Positions 1-8,136 of a DNA stretch of 64,000 nucleotides are shown piece after piece; positions within the stretch are counted from its first letter, which is position 1, and each line of letters opens with the position of its first letter. Origin of the DNA: Halomonas korlensis (lineage in GTDB: Bacteria; Pseudomonadota; Gammaproteobacteria; Pseudomonadales; Halomonadaceae). The stretch is taken from assembly GCF_900116705.1 (NCBI RefSeq), contig NZ_FPBP01000006.1:62001-126000 (forward strand), read 5' to 3'. The translations under genes and the position numbers were made by a program. The notes under the pieces were generated by a model that worked only from the letters and a program-made list of their open reading frames with translations, made no database searches and was not told the origin of the DNA.

Positions 1-2
1 CC

Positions 3-227
3 TCGCTGGTGCTGGTGGCGGCGTCGTTCGTGTTCGGGCCGCTGCGCACCGTGGCCGCCGGCACGCGAGTGTTCTACGGCGTGATCACCGGGCTGTCCTT
101 CAAGTACCTGCAGGACCTGCTGGCCCCGGCATCGACCATATTCGGCTTCTCGCCGGCCTGGGCGGTGCTGGCGCCGATGCTGATCTGTGCGGTGCTGGGG
201 CTCTATCTGCTGCGGCGCACCGGCTGA
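3..227 (+). CDS. lptG: LPS export permease LptG, C-terminal part (cut by window start)
   Basis: Only the last 75 codons are present; the gene enters from the left edge. LptG is one of the two inner-membrane permease subunits of the LptB2FG transporter that extracts lipopolysaccharide for transport to the outer membrane. Visible are the hydrophobic segment beginning LVAASFVFGPLR, the motif GLSFKYLQDLLAPAS and a last membrane helix ending LLRRTG, all typical of the C-terminal membrane half of the LptF/LptG family. The choice of LptG rather than LptF rests on recognition of the tail and on the following RDD gene, not on a search. Confidence 0.85.
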   Translation, partial: SLVLVAASFVFGPLRTVAAGTRVFYGVITGLSFKYLQDLLAPASTIFGFSPAWAVLAPMLICAVLGLYLLRRTG

Positions 228-284
228 GCCGAACGTTGCCTACCGCTCCGTCGCGGGCGCCACCTGACTCGTTAAGGGCTTGCC

Positions 285-782
285 ATGCAACGACGCTTCG
301 ACCAACTCGACGACGTCTGGCCCGCCGGTCTCGGCCGGCGGCTGGGTGCCATGCTCTACGACGGCTTTCTGGTCGCGGCGATCTGGCTGCTGGTCACGGC
401 GCTGCATCTGGTCACGGTGCGCCTGGTGCTGGGACTGCCGCCCGAGGAGGTCGGCAGCGGGCTGGCCCAGGTGCTGTCGCTGCGGGCGCTGCTGTTGATT
501 AGCGCCTTTGCCTTCTTCGCCTTCTTCTGGGTGCGCGGCGGCATGACGCTGGGCATGCAGGCCTGGCGGCTACGCGTGCAGACTCCCGATGGCGCCTCGA
601 TTACCCCGGTCCAGGCGCTGGTGCGTTTTCTCATGGCCTGGGTGTCGCTGGCCGCGCTGGGCCTTGGCTATTGGTGGGTGCTGTTCGACCCCCAGCGGCG
701 TAGCTGGGGCGATATCGCCTCGCGAAGCCAGGTCGTGGTGCTGCCCAAGCCCGACAAGACGCGCCGAAACATCGACCGTTGA
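285..782 (+). CDS. RDD family membrane protein
   Basis: A 165-residue integral membrane protein starting 57 bases after lptG. The RDD signature is visible near residues 16-26 (GRRLGAMLYDGFL, with the conserved Arg and Asp in the first helix). Hydrophobic helices lie at about residues 24-48, 70-88 and 110-132, and the segment MTLGMQAWRLRV between helices two and three is typical of the family. RDD proteins are of mixed and mostly unproven function; some have been linked to ion transport or salt tolerance, so no substrate is proposed. Location next to lptG is common in gammaproteobacteria. The start is an ATG after GGGCTTGCC, with no strong ribosome binding site. Confidence 0.85.
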   Translation: MQRRFDQLDDVWPAGLGRRLGAMLYDGFLVAAIWLLVTALHLVTVRLVLGLPPEEVGSGLAQVLSLRALLLISAFAFFAFFWVRGGMTLGMQAWRLRVQTPDGASITPVQALVRFLMAWVSLAALGLGYWWVLFDPQRRSWGDIASRSQVVVLPKPDKTRRNIDR

Positions 783-850
783 GCGCGGTCGGATAAACAG
801 GACCGATAAATAGGACAAAAAAGGTACGGTTTTGGGTTGTAATGACCCAT

Positions 851-869
851 GCGAATCATTTACATTTGC
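851..869 (+). promoter_or_regulatory. Probable Fur box upstream of bfd
   Basis: The 19-base sequence GCGAATCATTTACATTTGC has complementary ends (GCGAAT and ATTTGC) and agrees at 14 of 19 positions with the usual Fur box form GCAAATGATAATCATTTGC. It ends 42 bases before the bfd start codon. Bfd is classically repressed by iron-Fur, so site and gene agree. No footprint or matrix score was run. Confidence 0.6.
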
Positions 870-911
870 TGTCACGGTCTTCGGGTAGCGCTGACGAACG
901 AGGTGAGCCAA

Positions 912-1118
912 ATGTATGTCTGTATCTGCAAGGGTGTGACGAACCATCAGATCCGCCAGTCCGTCGAGGACGGGGCGCGCAGCTGGCGCGAGGTGCAGGC
1001 CGATACCGGCTGCGGCACCCAGTGCGGCAAATGCGCCTGCCTGGGCAAGGACATTACCCGCGAGGCCGTGGTCAGGGAACTGAACGCCGCTTCCGCCGAT
1101 CTTGCCTACGCGGTGTGA
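912..1118 (+). CDS. bfd: Bacterioferritin-associated ferredoxin Bfd
   Basis: A 68-residue protein beginning MYVCICKGVTNHQIRQ. Bfd carries a [2Fe-2S] cluster and passes electrons to bacterioferritin so that stored iron can be released. The four cluster cysteines are visible as Cys4, Cys6 and the downstream pair in CGTQCGKC, the BFD-type arrangement. I chose the ATG at 912 because GAGGTG lies a few bases upstream and the family starts exactly at MYVC; an upstream in-frame ATG at 849 lies across the Fur-like box and is rejected. bfr follows 259 bases downstream on the same strand, so the release and storage partners are neighbours. Confidence 0.95.
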   Translation: MYVCICKGVTNHQIRQSVEDGARSWREVQADTGCGTQCGKCACLGKDITREAVVRELNAASADLAYAV

Positions 1119-1263
1119 TCGCATGACAGCCCCACTGCGCTGCCTTTCCCAGAGGCGGCGCTACGCGCCATCAAGTGCCCCGTGCCGCCCCCGGACGACG
1201 CTCAACTTTCCTTAACTGCGCCTGAGCTTCTCCCAAGCTGTTGTCGTTGTTGCACTTTCCATG

Positions 1264-1293
1264 TTGACTAGCCAATACTAAGCTACGTCATAC
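1264..1293 (+). promoter_or_regulatory. Possible sigma70 promoter of bfr
   Basis: TTGACT at 1264-1269 is followed, after 18 bases, by TCATAC at 1288-1293. The -35 element is good and the -10 element is weak. It lies about 85 bases before the bfr start. Offered as a candidate only; the rest of the 259-base gap between bfd and bfr shows no gene. Confidence 0.3.
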
Positions 1294-1377
1294 ATACTGA
1301 GTGCTGCTGCGCGCCTGCCGGCAGCGCTGGCTTCGGCAAGCCCCGACACCTGACCGCGACAACCACGGAGCACGACG

Positions 1378-1860
1378 ATGAAAGGCGATATCAAGGTCAT
1401 CGAATATCTCAACACCGCGCTCGGCAACGAGCTGGTGGCCATCAACCAGTATTTCCTGCACGCCAAGATGTACAAGGACTGGGGCCTCAAGGCGCTGGCC
1501 AAGTGGGAATATGATGAGTCCATCGAGGAGATGCAGCACGCCGACAAGCTGATCGAGCGCATCCTGTTCCTCGAAGGCGTGCCCAACCTCCAGGATCTCG
1601 GCAAGCTGCACATCGGCGAGAACGTGCGCGAGATGCTCGAATGCGATCTCAAGATCGAGCACGAGGGCCGTGAGGACTATATCGAGGCGATCACCCACTG
1701 CGAACAGGTCAAGGACTACGTCAGCCGTGATCTCTTCCGTGACATCCTCGCCGACGAGGAAGACCACATCGATCATATCGAGACCGAACTCGGCCTGATC
1801 GACAAGGTGGGTATCGAGAACTACATGCAGACGCAGATGCAGGAAGCCGGCGACGAATAA
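1378..1860 (+). CDS. bfr: Bacterioferritin
   Basis: A 160-residue ferritin-like four-helix protein that stores iron in a 24-subunit haem-containing shell. All ferroxidase ligands line up at the E. coli Bfr numbers: Glu18, Glu51, His54, Glu94, Glu127 and His130, and Met52, the haem ligand, is present (motif EEMQHADKL). Length matches the family (about 155-160). The start follows GGAGCACGACG, a fair ribosome binding site. It lies downstream of bfd with its own promoter candidate, and the hairpin at 1893-1914 probably ends the transcript. The complete ferroxidase and haem sites predict the active haem type and not an inactive ferritin subunit. Confidence 0.97.
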   Translation: MKGDIKVIEYLNTALGNELVAINQYFLHAKMYKDWGLKALAKWEYDESIEEMQHADKLIERILFLEGVPNLQDLGKLHIGENVREMLECDLKIEHEGREDYIEAITHCEQVKDYVSRDLFRDILADEEDHIDHIETELGLIDKVGIENYMQTQMQEAGDE

Positions 1861-1892
1861 GCGCGCCAGCGCCTGCTGCATTATATCTCAGC

Positions 1893-1925
1893 GCCTCGCT
1901 GTTCGCAGCGGGGCGTCTTGTCGTG
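1893..1925 (+). terminator. Probable terminator after bfr
   Basis: GCCTCGCTG, a TTCG tetraloop and CAGCGGGGC form a nine-pair stem with one G-T pair, followed by GTCTTGTCGT. It starts 33 bases after the bfr stop. The U tract is interrupted. Confidence 0.55.
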
Positions 1926-1998
1926 TCAGCCAGGCAGCGGTCGTGCTCGAGGTCGCCGCGTCAGAAAACTTTCTTGTCAAGAAAGTCCCTCACGCTTG

Positions 1999-2226
1999 TC
2001 AAGAAAAGGCCTTCACGAGCGCGAACCGCGACACCGGCTCGTCCTGCACCTCGACGGTTTCCGTGAACATCTCCAGCGGTCTCACCCACAGGCCGTAATC
2101 GCCGTAGAGCGCGCGATAGACCACCAGCGGCTCCTCGGTCTCGCTGTGATGGGCGACGCCGAGCACCTCGTAGTGGTGTCCCTTGTAATGGGAATAGATG
2201 CCGGGAACGGGGAGGGCTTGGCTCAT
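1999..2226 (-). CDS. DUF1653 family protein
   Basis: A 75-residue protein beginning MSQALPVPGIYSHYKGHHYEV. The pattern PGxYxHYKGxxYEVxGxAxHSET followed by LVVYRALYGDYGLWVRPLEMF is characteristic of the small DUF1653 family, whose function is not established. The start codon overlaps the stop of the upstream tcdA gene (ATGA at 2223-2226), so the two are probably co-translated. The GGAG-like element needed for initiation lies inside the end of tcdA. Confidence 0.88.
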   Translation of the reverse strand: MSQALPVPGIYSHYKGHHYEVLGVAHHSETEEPLVVYRALYGDYGLWVRPLEMFTETVEVQDEPVSRFALVKAFS

Positions 2227-3158
2227 GTCGTGGCTCCTTCGGTCGGGGGGCGGATAGCCGCTTGCTTGGCCAGTCGTGCCAGGGCGCGCGAGGCAGCGAC
2301 GAAGCCGAAACTGCCGGTGACGAAGGTGGCGGCGCCGAACCCGGAGGCGCAATCGAGCCGGGTGACGTCGCCGGTGCCGGGCTTTTGCAAGCACACCTCG
2401 CCATCGCTGGAAGGATAGACCAGTTGTTCGTCGGAATAGACGCACTCCACCGAGAAGCGCCGCTTGGGGTTGCGCGAGAAGCCGAAATCGCGACGCAATC
2501 GCGCACGCACCTTGGCGAGCAGTGGGTCGTGCTCGGTGCGCGACAGGTCCGCCACGCGAATGCGCGTCGGGTCGGTCTGGCCACCCGCCGCCCCGGTCAC
2601 CACGATCGGCAACTTGCGGCGCTTGCACCAGGCGATCAGCGCCGCCTTGGCCATCACGTTGTCGATGGCATCGAGCACCAGGTCGGCATCGGCAGGGAGG
2701 CGCTCGGCGAGATTGTGCGGCGTGACGAAGGCGCTGTCGGCGACCACCTCGATCTCCGGCTGGATGGCCCGGCAGCGCTCGGCCAGCACCTCGACCTTGG
2801 GGCGTCCAATGGTGCCGTCCAGCGCGTGCAACTGGCGATTGATATTGGACACACAGACATCGTCCAGGTCGATCAGCGTCAGCTTGCCGATCCCCGAGCG
2901 GGCCAGCGCCTCGACCGCCCAGCTACCGACCCCACCCACGCCGACCACGACCACATGCGCGCGACGAAAGCGTGCGAAGGCGCGGCCACCGTAGAGCCGG
3001 CGGATACCGCCGAAGCGCAGCTCGTGGTCGTCACCAGAATGGCTGGTGAAGGGCGGCATGTCTTGTGTCGCGGCGTCGCTCAAGGAGTCGTTTTCGAATG
3101 AGGTCGGGGAATCGCTTATGGGCATAGGCATGGGTGTGGGTGTCATGGGGTAGTGCAT
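2223..3158 (-). CDS. tcdA: tRNA threonylcarbamoyladenosine dehydratase TcdA
   Basis: An E1/ThiF-fold enzyme of about 280-311 residues that cyclises t6A37 of tRNA to ct6A in an ATP-dependent step. The nucleotide-binding loop GVGGVGSWAVEALARSG, the acidic strand LIDLDDVCVSNINRQ, DAIDNVMAKAALI and DCASGFGAATFVTGSFG are all TcdA-like. The family homology begins at HELRFGG, so the start is uncertain: ATG codons at 3158, 3146 and 3059 are all in frame and none has a clear ribosome binding site; 3059 gives the length closest to E. coli TcdA. The N-terminal tail from 3158 is low complexity (repeated Met-Pro). It overlaps the downstream DUF1653 gene by four bases. Confidence 0.9.
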   Translation of the reverse strand: MHYPMTPTPMPMPISDSPTSFENDSLSDAATQDMPPFTSHSGDDHELRFGGIRRLYGGRAFARFRRAHVVVVGVGGVGSWAVEALARSGIGKLTLIDLDDVCVSNINRQLHALDGTIGRPKVEVLAERCRAIQPEIEVVADSAFVTPHNLAERLPADADLVLDAIDNVMAKAALIAWCKRRKLPIVVTGAAGGQTDPTRIRVADLSRTEHDPLLAKVRARLRRDFGFSRNPKRRFSVECVYSDEQLVYPSSDGEVCLQKPGTGDVTRLDCASGFGAATFVTGSFGFVAASRALARLAKQAAIRPPTEGATT

Positions 3159-3172
3159 TATGGAATCGCGCA

Positions 3173-3946
3173 CTATGGCGTTGGGACAGAGTCGACAGTG
3201 GAGGCTTCGAACTGCGCCCGGTTCACCGGCAGGTGGCCGGCCCAACCGAAGCGCTCGAGCAGGCCCGCCATCGTCGGTTCGAGACCACAGGTGAGCCGCA
3301 GCGGGCGTCCGTCGATCGGATGGTCGAAGGCCAGGCCGACCGCTGCCAATAACAAGTGCGGGCAGCCCAGCTGTTCCTTGAAGAAGCGATTGTGGTTGCC
3401 TTTGCCGTGCTTGGCGTCGCCGATGATGGGATAGCCGCGGCGCGAGAGATGTCGGCGAATCTGGTGGCGTCGTCCGGTCAGCGGGCGTGCTTCCATCAGC
3501 GAATAGCGCGCCTGGGGATAGCGGTCGACGCTCACTGGCAGCTCGACGCTGTCCAGGCGCTTGACCTCGGTGACGGCGGCCAGCGCCGGCATTTCGGCCT
3601 TGGGGCGTCGGCCATCCTCCTCGCGCAGCGCGTAGTCGAGGCGTGCCCGTTCAGGCCCTACCCCGCGCACCACCGCCAGGTAACGTTTCGCCACCCGGCG
3701 CTCAGAGAAGGCCGCCGCCAGCGGCGTGGCCACCTCGGGCGACAGCGCGAAAATCATTACCCCGGACGTGGGGCGGTCCAGCCGATGCACCGGATAGACG
3801 CGCTGGCCAAGCTGATCACGCAACTGCTGCAACAGGAACTCGCGCTCGCCGCGGGCGAGGGCCGTGCGATGCACCAGCAGGCCCGCCGGCTTGCGCACGG
3901 CGACCAAATGATCGTCGCGATAGAGTAGGGTCAGCGGTGGCGTCAT
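3173..3946 (-). CDS. truC: tRNA pseudouridine(65) synthase TruC
   Basis: A 257-residue RluA-family pseudouridine synthase. The catalytic motif HRLDRPTSGVMIF contains the essential Asp, and the conserved GRRHQIRRHLSRRGYPIIGD and the HPIDGRPL segments follow. The RLDRPTSG form and the length (E. coli TruC is about 260) favour TruC, which modifies U65 of certain tRNAs, over the rRNA-directed RluA or RluC, which usually carry an S4 domain or differ in length. The ATG at 3946 begins MTPPLTLLYRDDHLVAVRKP, the normal family start; the longer in-frame extension overlaps the divergent reductase gene and is rejected. tcdA follows 14 bases downstream, so two tRNA modification genes are probably co-transcribed. 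Confidence 0.88.
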   Translation of the reverse strand: MTPPLTLLYRDDHLVAVRKPAGLLVHRTALARGEREFLLQQLRDQLGQRVYPVHRLDRPTSGVMIFALSPEVATPLAAAFSERRVAKRYLAVVRGVGPERARLDYALREEDGRRPKAEMPALAAVTEVKRLDSVELPVSVDRYPQARYSLMEARPLTGRRHQIRRHLSRRGYPIIGDAKHGKGNHNRFFKEQLGCPHLLLAAVGLAFDHPIDGRPLRLTCGLEPTMAGLLERFGWAGHLPVNRAQFEASTVDSVPTP

Positions 3947-4082
3947 GGTGGCATCGACAAAGGTAAAGAGCACAAAGGCAAAAAAGGGCGCTATTGTCGC
4001 TGCCCGAGGCGGTGTTGTCACCCCGGCCTTGAAGTCGTGGCGATCCTCCCGCATCTCACTGCTACAGCAGATGAGCGTTTCG

Positions 4083-4107
4083 CCCAGTTTTTTTACCCAG
4101 TTTTTTA
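4083..4107 (+). repeat. Tandem T-tract duplication before the dkgB-like gene
   Basis: CCCAGTTTTTTTA (4083-4095) is followed directly by CCCAGTTTTTTA (4096-4107), two copies that differ only in seven versus six T. It lies 30 bases before the ATG at 4137, in the expected promoter area. Confidence 0.7.
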
Positions 4108-4136
4108 CAAAGTTCGGATAACGCCCAGGAGCCTTC

Positions 4137-4948
4137 ATGAGCACACCCCTTTACCCAATCCCGGCCTTGGCACTTTCCGCCTCACGGGCGACACTCTCAA
4201 GCAGTCGGTTCATGCCGCGCTGGCATGCGGCTTTCGCCACATCGACACTGCCCAGATGTACGGCAATGAGTCCGATGTCGGCGCGGCGATCGCCGAAAGC
4301 GATTTGTCTCGCAAGGATATTTTCCTTACTACCAAGGTCTGGTACGACAGGCTCGAGCCCCAGGCGTTGAAGGCCAGCGTCGACGAGAGCCTGGCCAAGC
4401 TCGGTACCGACTACCTCGACCTGTTGCTGATTCACTGGCCATCACCCGATGATGCGGTGCCCATGGCCGATTACCTGGGCGCCCTGCGCGACGTCCGGCA
4501 GGCCGGTAAGGCGCGGCATATCGGGGTATCTAACTTCACCATCGCTCAGGTCGACCAGGCCGTCGAACTCCTCGGTGCCGATGCTCTGTTGACCAACCAG
4601 GTCGAGGTGCATCCCTTCCTGCAGAACCATAAAGTCGTTGAGCACTGTCAGCGCCTGGGCCTCACCGTGACCGGCTACATGCCGCTGGCGGTCGGCAAGG
4701 TGATGAAAGACGACACCCTCAAACGCATCGCCGACGACCATGGCGCCACCCCAGCGCAGATCGCCCTGGCCTGGGTCGTCTCGCGCGGCATCGTGGCGAT
4801 TCCGTCCTCCACCAAGGCCAAGAACCTGCAGGGCAACATCGAGGCCTTGCGGATCGAGCTGAGCCAGGCCGAGCGCGATGCCATCGCCGCCCTGGATCGC
4901 GGCGAGCGCATCGCCGACCCGGACTTCGCCCCCAACTGGGATGCGTGA
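4137..4948 (+). CDS. dkgB: Aldo/keto reductase, DkgB-like, with apparent frameshift at codon 4
   Basis: The body encodes an aldo/keto reductase close to 2,5-diketo-D-gluconate reductase B / methylglyoxal reductase (about 270 residues): GLGTFRLTGDTLKQSV, the catalytic Asp-Tyr region HIDTAQMYGNE, the Lys in LTTKVWYD, the His in LLLIHWPSPDD, GVSNFTIAQ and the NADPH-binding IPSSTKAKNL. The good start, AGGAG then ATG at 4137, reads MSTP and then leaves the reductase frame. Deleting one C from the CCCC at 4146-4149 would give MSTPLPNPGLGTF, the expected N-terminus. The intact frame is otherwise open only from a GTG at 4037 with no ribosome binding site. This is a sequencing slip, a pseudogene, or a length-variable tract; see findings. 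Confidence 0.8.
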
Positions 4949-5023
4949 GGGCACGTTTGGCGGTGTGGCCAGCACTAGCTGAAGAGCAGTGAGTGAACAG
5001 CTGGGCGTCGATCGCCCGGAATG

Positions 5024-5500
5024 CTAGAGCCGGGCGAGCACGCTTTCGGCGCTGCTCTTGTCCACGCCCTTGGCGTCGATGCCGATGTACTCGACCACGC
5101 CGTCATTGGCGATCAGCGCGAAGCGCCGGCTGCGAATGCCCATGCCGCCGCCGGAAGCGTCCATTTCGGTGCCCAGCGCCCGGGCGAAGTCGGCGTTGCC
5201 ATCGGCGAGCATGGTGAAGGCCTCGGCGTTCTGCGCCTTCTGCCAGGCGTCGAGCACGAAGGCATCGTTCACCGCCATGCAGGCGATGGTGTCCACGCCC
5301 TTGGCGAGGATCTTGTCGGCGTTGACCACGAACCCCGGCATGTGGGTGTTGGAGCAACCGGGCGTGAAGGCGCCGGGCACCGCGAACAGCACCACGCGCT
5401 TGCCGGCAAAGAGCTCGCCAGTGGAGATGTCCTGCGGGCCATCCGGGCCGTTGGTCTTGATCGTCACGTCGGGAATCTTGTCGCCCTGGGTAATGGTCAT
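5024..5500 (-). CDS. Peroxiredoxin (Prx5 / AhpC-TSA type)
   Basis: A 158-residue thiol peroxidase that reduces hydrogen peroxide and alkyl hydroperoxides. The peroxidatic Cys lies in PGAFTPGCSNTHMPGF near residue 48, and the C-terminal portion has RSRRFALIANDGVVEYIGID. Length and motif fit the Prx5 group, which in bacteria often uses glutaredoxin or glutathione as reductant. The start at 5500 is supported by AGGAAAATCC immediately upstream; the longer in-frame frame has no family match. It stands alone, convergent with the dkgB-like gene. Confidence 0.93.
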   Translation of the reverse strand: MTITQGDKIPDVTIKTNGPDGPQDISTGELFAGKRVVLFAVPGAFTPGCSNTHMPGFVVNADKILAKGVDTIACMAVNDAFVLDAWQKAQNAEAFTMLADGNADFARALGTEMDASGGGMGIRSRRFALIANDGVVEYIGIDAKGVDKSSAESVLARL

Positions 5501-5635
5501 GGATTTTCCTGTGCGCTGGGTAATGAAAGGTATGATCGCCCCTCTGGGAGCGTACCCCAGTTTGATGCTTCTAGCGCCATTCGCCAATGCCCCCTGAGCC
5601 GCCACGCCCGCTTCATGGATTGAGTCGGCGCAGTA

Positions 5636-6319
5636 CTAGTGTCTGCTGTCCTGGAGCGCAGTAGACGCCTTGTGGCGGTACTCAAGCATTATCCGGAGTT
5701 GTTCGATGGTTTCGGAGAGTCGCGTATCGGTCGGTGTTTCCTGGCGTACAGCGGCGAAATTGCCAATGGCGTGCTCGTCATAGCGCTTGAGTAACTCGTC
5801 AGGACCTGGCGCCGCGCCTTGCCGATCGAACAACGGGGCTTCGAGCAGCCTGGAATGTGTCTTGTCGATAATGACATCAAGCGTTGCGATAATTTCCGGG
5901 GCTAGCGGCTCAATCAGATCGGCTTTCTCGATTTCCTTGAGTAGATCTATAGCATCAACGCTTCGTTCGTCGCGAGCGTCAAGAAGATCATCAGGAACTC
6001 TCGACTCCTGCTTAACGAGGCGTAGTGCGATCCGATACAGAGAGACCCTGCTCTCACTCAGGTTCGAAAGCATGTGCTCGGCACTCTTGGTCAAGTTTCT
6101 AAGCTTGATCTCGCTACCAAAGAGCGTGAACTGCTCGATCCGATCCCATACCAGAGAAATACCAAACAAGCCCAGCCCAAGTGTCAGCATGCTGACGAAG
6201 GGTCCGCCTTCCATGCGCTCCGTCAGGAAGAACCTGAAAGCGAGGAAGAGGATGGCTAACGCGACAACGGCTGTGACCCTGCGGGTTGTTGCGTAATGGG
6301 CAATGTTACGAAGATTCAT
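5636..6319 (-). CDS. Hypothetical two-helix membrane protein
   Basis: I do not recognise this 227-residue protein. It has an N-terminal helix at about 14-33 (VTAVVALAILFLAFRFFL), a second at about 41-58 (FVSMLTLGLGLFGISLVW), and a mostly helical, charged cytoplasmic part rich in Leu, Glu and Arg. No catalytic motif is evident. Its base composition is somewhat lower in GC than the flanking genes and it stands between two unrelated genes, which suggests an accessory gene. Frame support: ATG with no overlapping better frame, continuous codon structure and protein-like composition. Confidence 0.65.
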   Translation of the reverse strand: MNLRNIAHYATTRRVTAVVALAILFLAFRFFLTERMEGGPFVSMLTLGLGLFGISLVWDRIEQFTLFGSEIKLRNLTKSAEHMLSNLSESRVSLYRIALRLVKQESRVPDDLLDARDERSVDAIDLLKEIEKADLIEPLAPEIIATLDVIIDKTHSRLLEAPLFDRQGAAPGPDELLKRYDEHAIGNFAAVRQETPTDTRLSETIEQLRIMLEYRHKASTALQDSRH

Positions 6320-6447
6320 TCAACCCCTTCCTTCCGCCAGTGGCCCTTCGGTTGGGCCTTTCATACCCGTTTGACGCCCTTACGGCGGATCGCTAGCTTG
6401 AAACGAAACTCCCTCTAACAGCAAGAACAACCCCCAGGAGGTATGTC

Positions 6448-8019
6448 ATGAGTCTCCCTCTCTGGCAGCCCCGCCGACGTGGTGGCCGATTCTTCATGCG
6501 TGCCGTCTCCCTTTCCCTGCTGATGGCACACTCCTCCCTCCATGCGCAATCCACTGAATCGGCGACGGTGCCGCGCCTGGAAGCCTCCGAATGCGTAACC
6601 GAAGCGTTAACCGAGTTGGGCGCGGATTGTTACACCTTTCACGGTTATGAGAACTGGAACGAGCCCAGTGACAATCAAGTCCGGCTGCCAGTGGCCGTTA
6701 TCGAGCCAGAGGAGGGAAAGCCTGAAGGAGAAGAAGCGTCCGATGAGGTACCGGTCTTCTTCTTCCCGGGTGGCCCGGGCTACTCCTCACTGGGCAACCG
6801 GGACTACATGGAGCAATTACGCGAGGATATCGGCAACCGCACGCTGGTGACGATGGACCATCGCGGCTTCATTCATGCCGAACCGGCGCTGGAATGTCCC
6901 GACTACGCGGCCGTCTCCCCTTACCACAACATCATTCATACCCCGGCGATCACCTCATCGCTTGACCCCATGGAGCGCCTGCAACCGATCACCAGCGCCG
7001 TAGAAGCGTGCTACCGGAAACTCACGGAAGAGGGGATCGACGTCGCACAGTACAACCAGCATGCGGTATCGCGTGATGTCGATGAGATCCGCCAGCTGCT
7101 GGACTACGACGTCATCGATGCCTTCGGTTCGTCGACGGGTAGCGGTACCGTGCTGTCCTTCATTCAGTACCACCCGGACAGCATACGCGCCGCAATTTTC
7201 GGCTGGCCCTGGTTCAGCCATCTGCGCAACCGTCCCCCCGTCGATGAGTTCTACACGGCCAAGCAGATCTTCAACGATACGCTGTCGCTGTGTGTTGCCG
7301 AGGACGAGGCATGCCGCGAGATGCTGCCCGGCTGGCTGCTCGCGGTCGACAGGGCGCGGCGCACCCTGGATAGCCGACCCTATGTGGTAGATGTAAAAGA
7401 TGCTGCCGGCAATGACAAGACGCTCTACTTCGATGGCGCGGCCTTTCTCGATACGCTCTACCTGATGCTGCCCTCGGCCTATGCGGAATTGCCCAGCCTC
7501 GTCGCCGACATCGAGGCGGGCGACTACACGCGCCTTGAGGAGTTCTTCCTGATCGACAGCTACGAGCCCGAGACGGAGTCCCCGAACTATGCCTTGGGCT
7601 ACTTCCTTGCCCACGTCTGTGGCGATATGGGCGCCAATCGGCCAACTAAGCAAGACTCGATCGCCGCCGTGCAGCGCGAGCCGGCCATTCTGGGCTTCGA
7701 GCCTCCCTGGGTCTGCGGCTGGTGGGGCGAGGATGGCGACGTGCCCAGCGAGCATAATGACCCACCGATATCGGACATACCGGCGCTGGCCATTCATGGC
7801 CAGATGGACCCCTGCTGTGGGACACGCTGGAGTGAGCATGTGCGCCAGACCATGCCCAACCTGCAGTTCGTGGAATACCAGGGGCTGGGCCATAACCCCG
7901 TCAACGAGTGTCGTTCGACCATGGTCGATGCGTTTCTCGACGACCCTTACAAGACCATCGACGATAGCTGCAAGAACGAGGTGGCGCTGGAGCCTTGGGT
8001 GATCGAACCACCGCAATAG
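6448..8019 (+). CDS. Exported alpha/beta hydrolase, S33 proline iminopeptidase-like
   Basis: A 523-residue exported serine hydrolase. The N-terminus has basic residues (PRRRGGRFF) and a hydrophobic stretch ending SSLHAQS, a plausible signal peptide cut near residue 34. The oxyanion-loop motif FFPGGPGYSS, the nucleophile elbow GSSTG with Ser229, Asp in HGQMDPCCG and His in GLGHNPV form a complete catalytic set of the tripeptidyl/prolyl aminopeptidase type. It probably cleaves small N-terminal peptides or esters in the periplasm, but the substrate is not visible. AGGAGG lies seven bases before the ATG at 6448. Several Cys pairs suggest disulphides, which fits export. Confidence 0.8.
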   Translation: MSLPLWQPRRRGGRFFMRAVSLSLLMAHSSLHAQSTESATVPRLEASECVTEALTELGADCYTFHGYENWNEPSDNQVRLPVAVIEPEEGKPEGEEASDEVPVFFFPGGPGYSSLGNRDYMEQLREDIGNRTLVTMDHRGFIHAEPALECPDYAAVSPYHNIIHTPAITSSLDPMERLQPITSAVEACYRKLTEEGIDVAQYNQHAVSRDVDEIRQLLDYDVIDAFGSSTGSGTVLSFIQYHPDSIRAAIFGWPWFSHLRNRPPVDEFYTAKQIFNDTLSLCVAEDEACREMLPGWLLAVDRARRTLDSRPYVVDVKDAAGNDKTLYFDGAAFLDTLYLMLPSAYAELPSLVADIEAGDYTRLEEFFLIDSYEPETESPNYALGYFLAHVCGDMGANRPTKQDSIAAVQREPAILGFEPPWVCGWWGEDGDVPSEHNDPPISDIPALAIHGQMDPCCGTRWSEHVRQTMPNLQFVEYQGLGHNPVNECRSTMVDAFLDDPYKTIDDSCKNEVALEPWVIEPPQ

Positions 8020-8136
8020 CAGCGAGTAAGGACCGCGAACGATGCTAACCTTCGTGAATATTGATGTACCCATCGAGTTCGCGGACGCGACCTACCGGGA
8101 GGATGTCACCTGACGACACAAGCGAGCCGAGCCACG

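Noticed and set aside
6342-6358. Short GGCCC/GGGCC hairpin before the S33-like hydrolase
   Set aside because: Only five pairs, near a possible weak promoter; not distinct enough to annotate as a terminator or attenuator.
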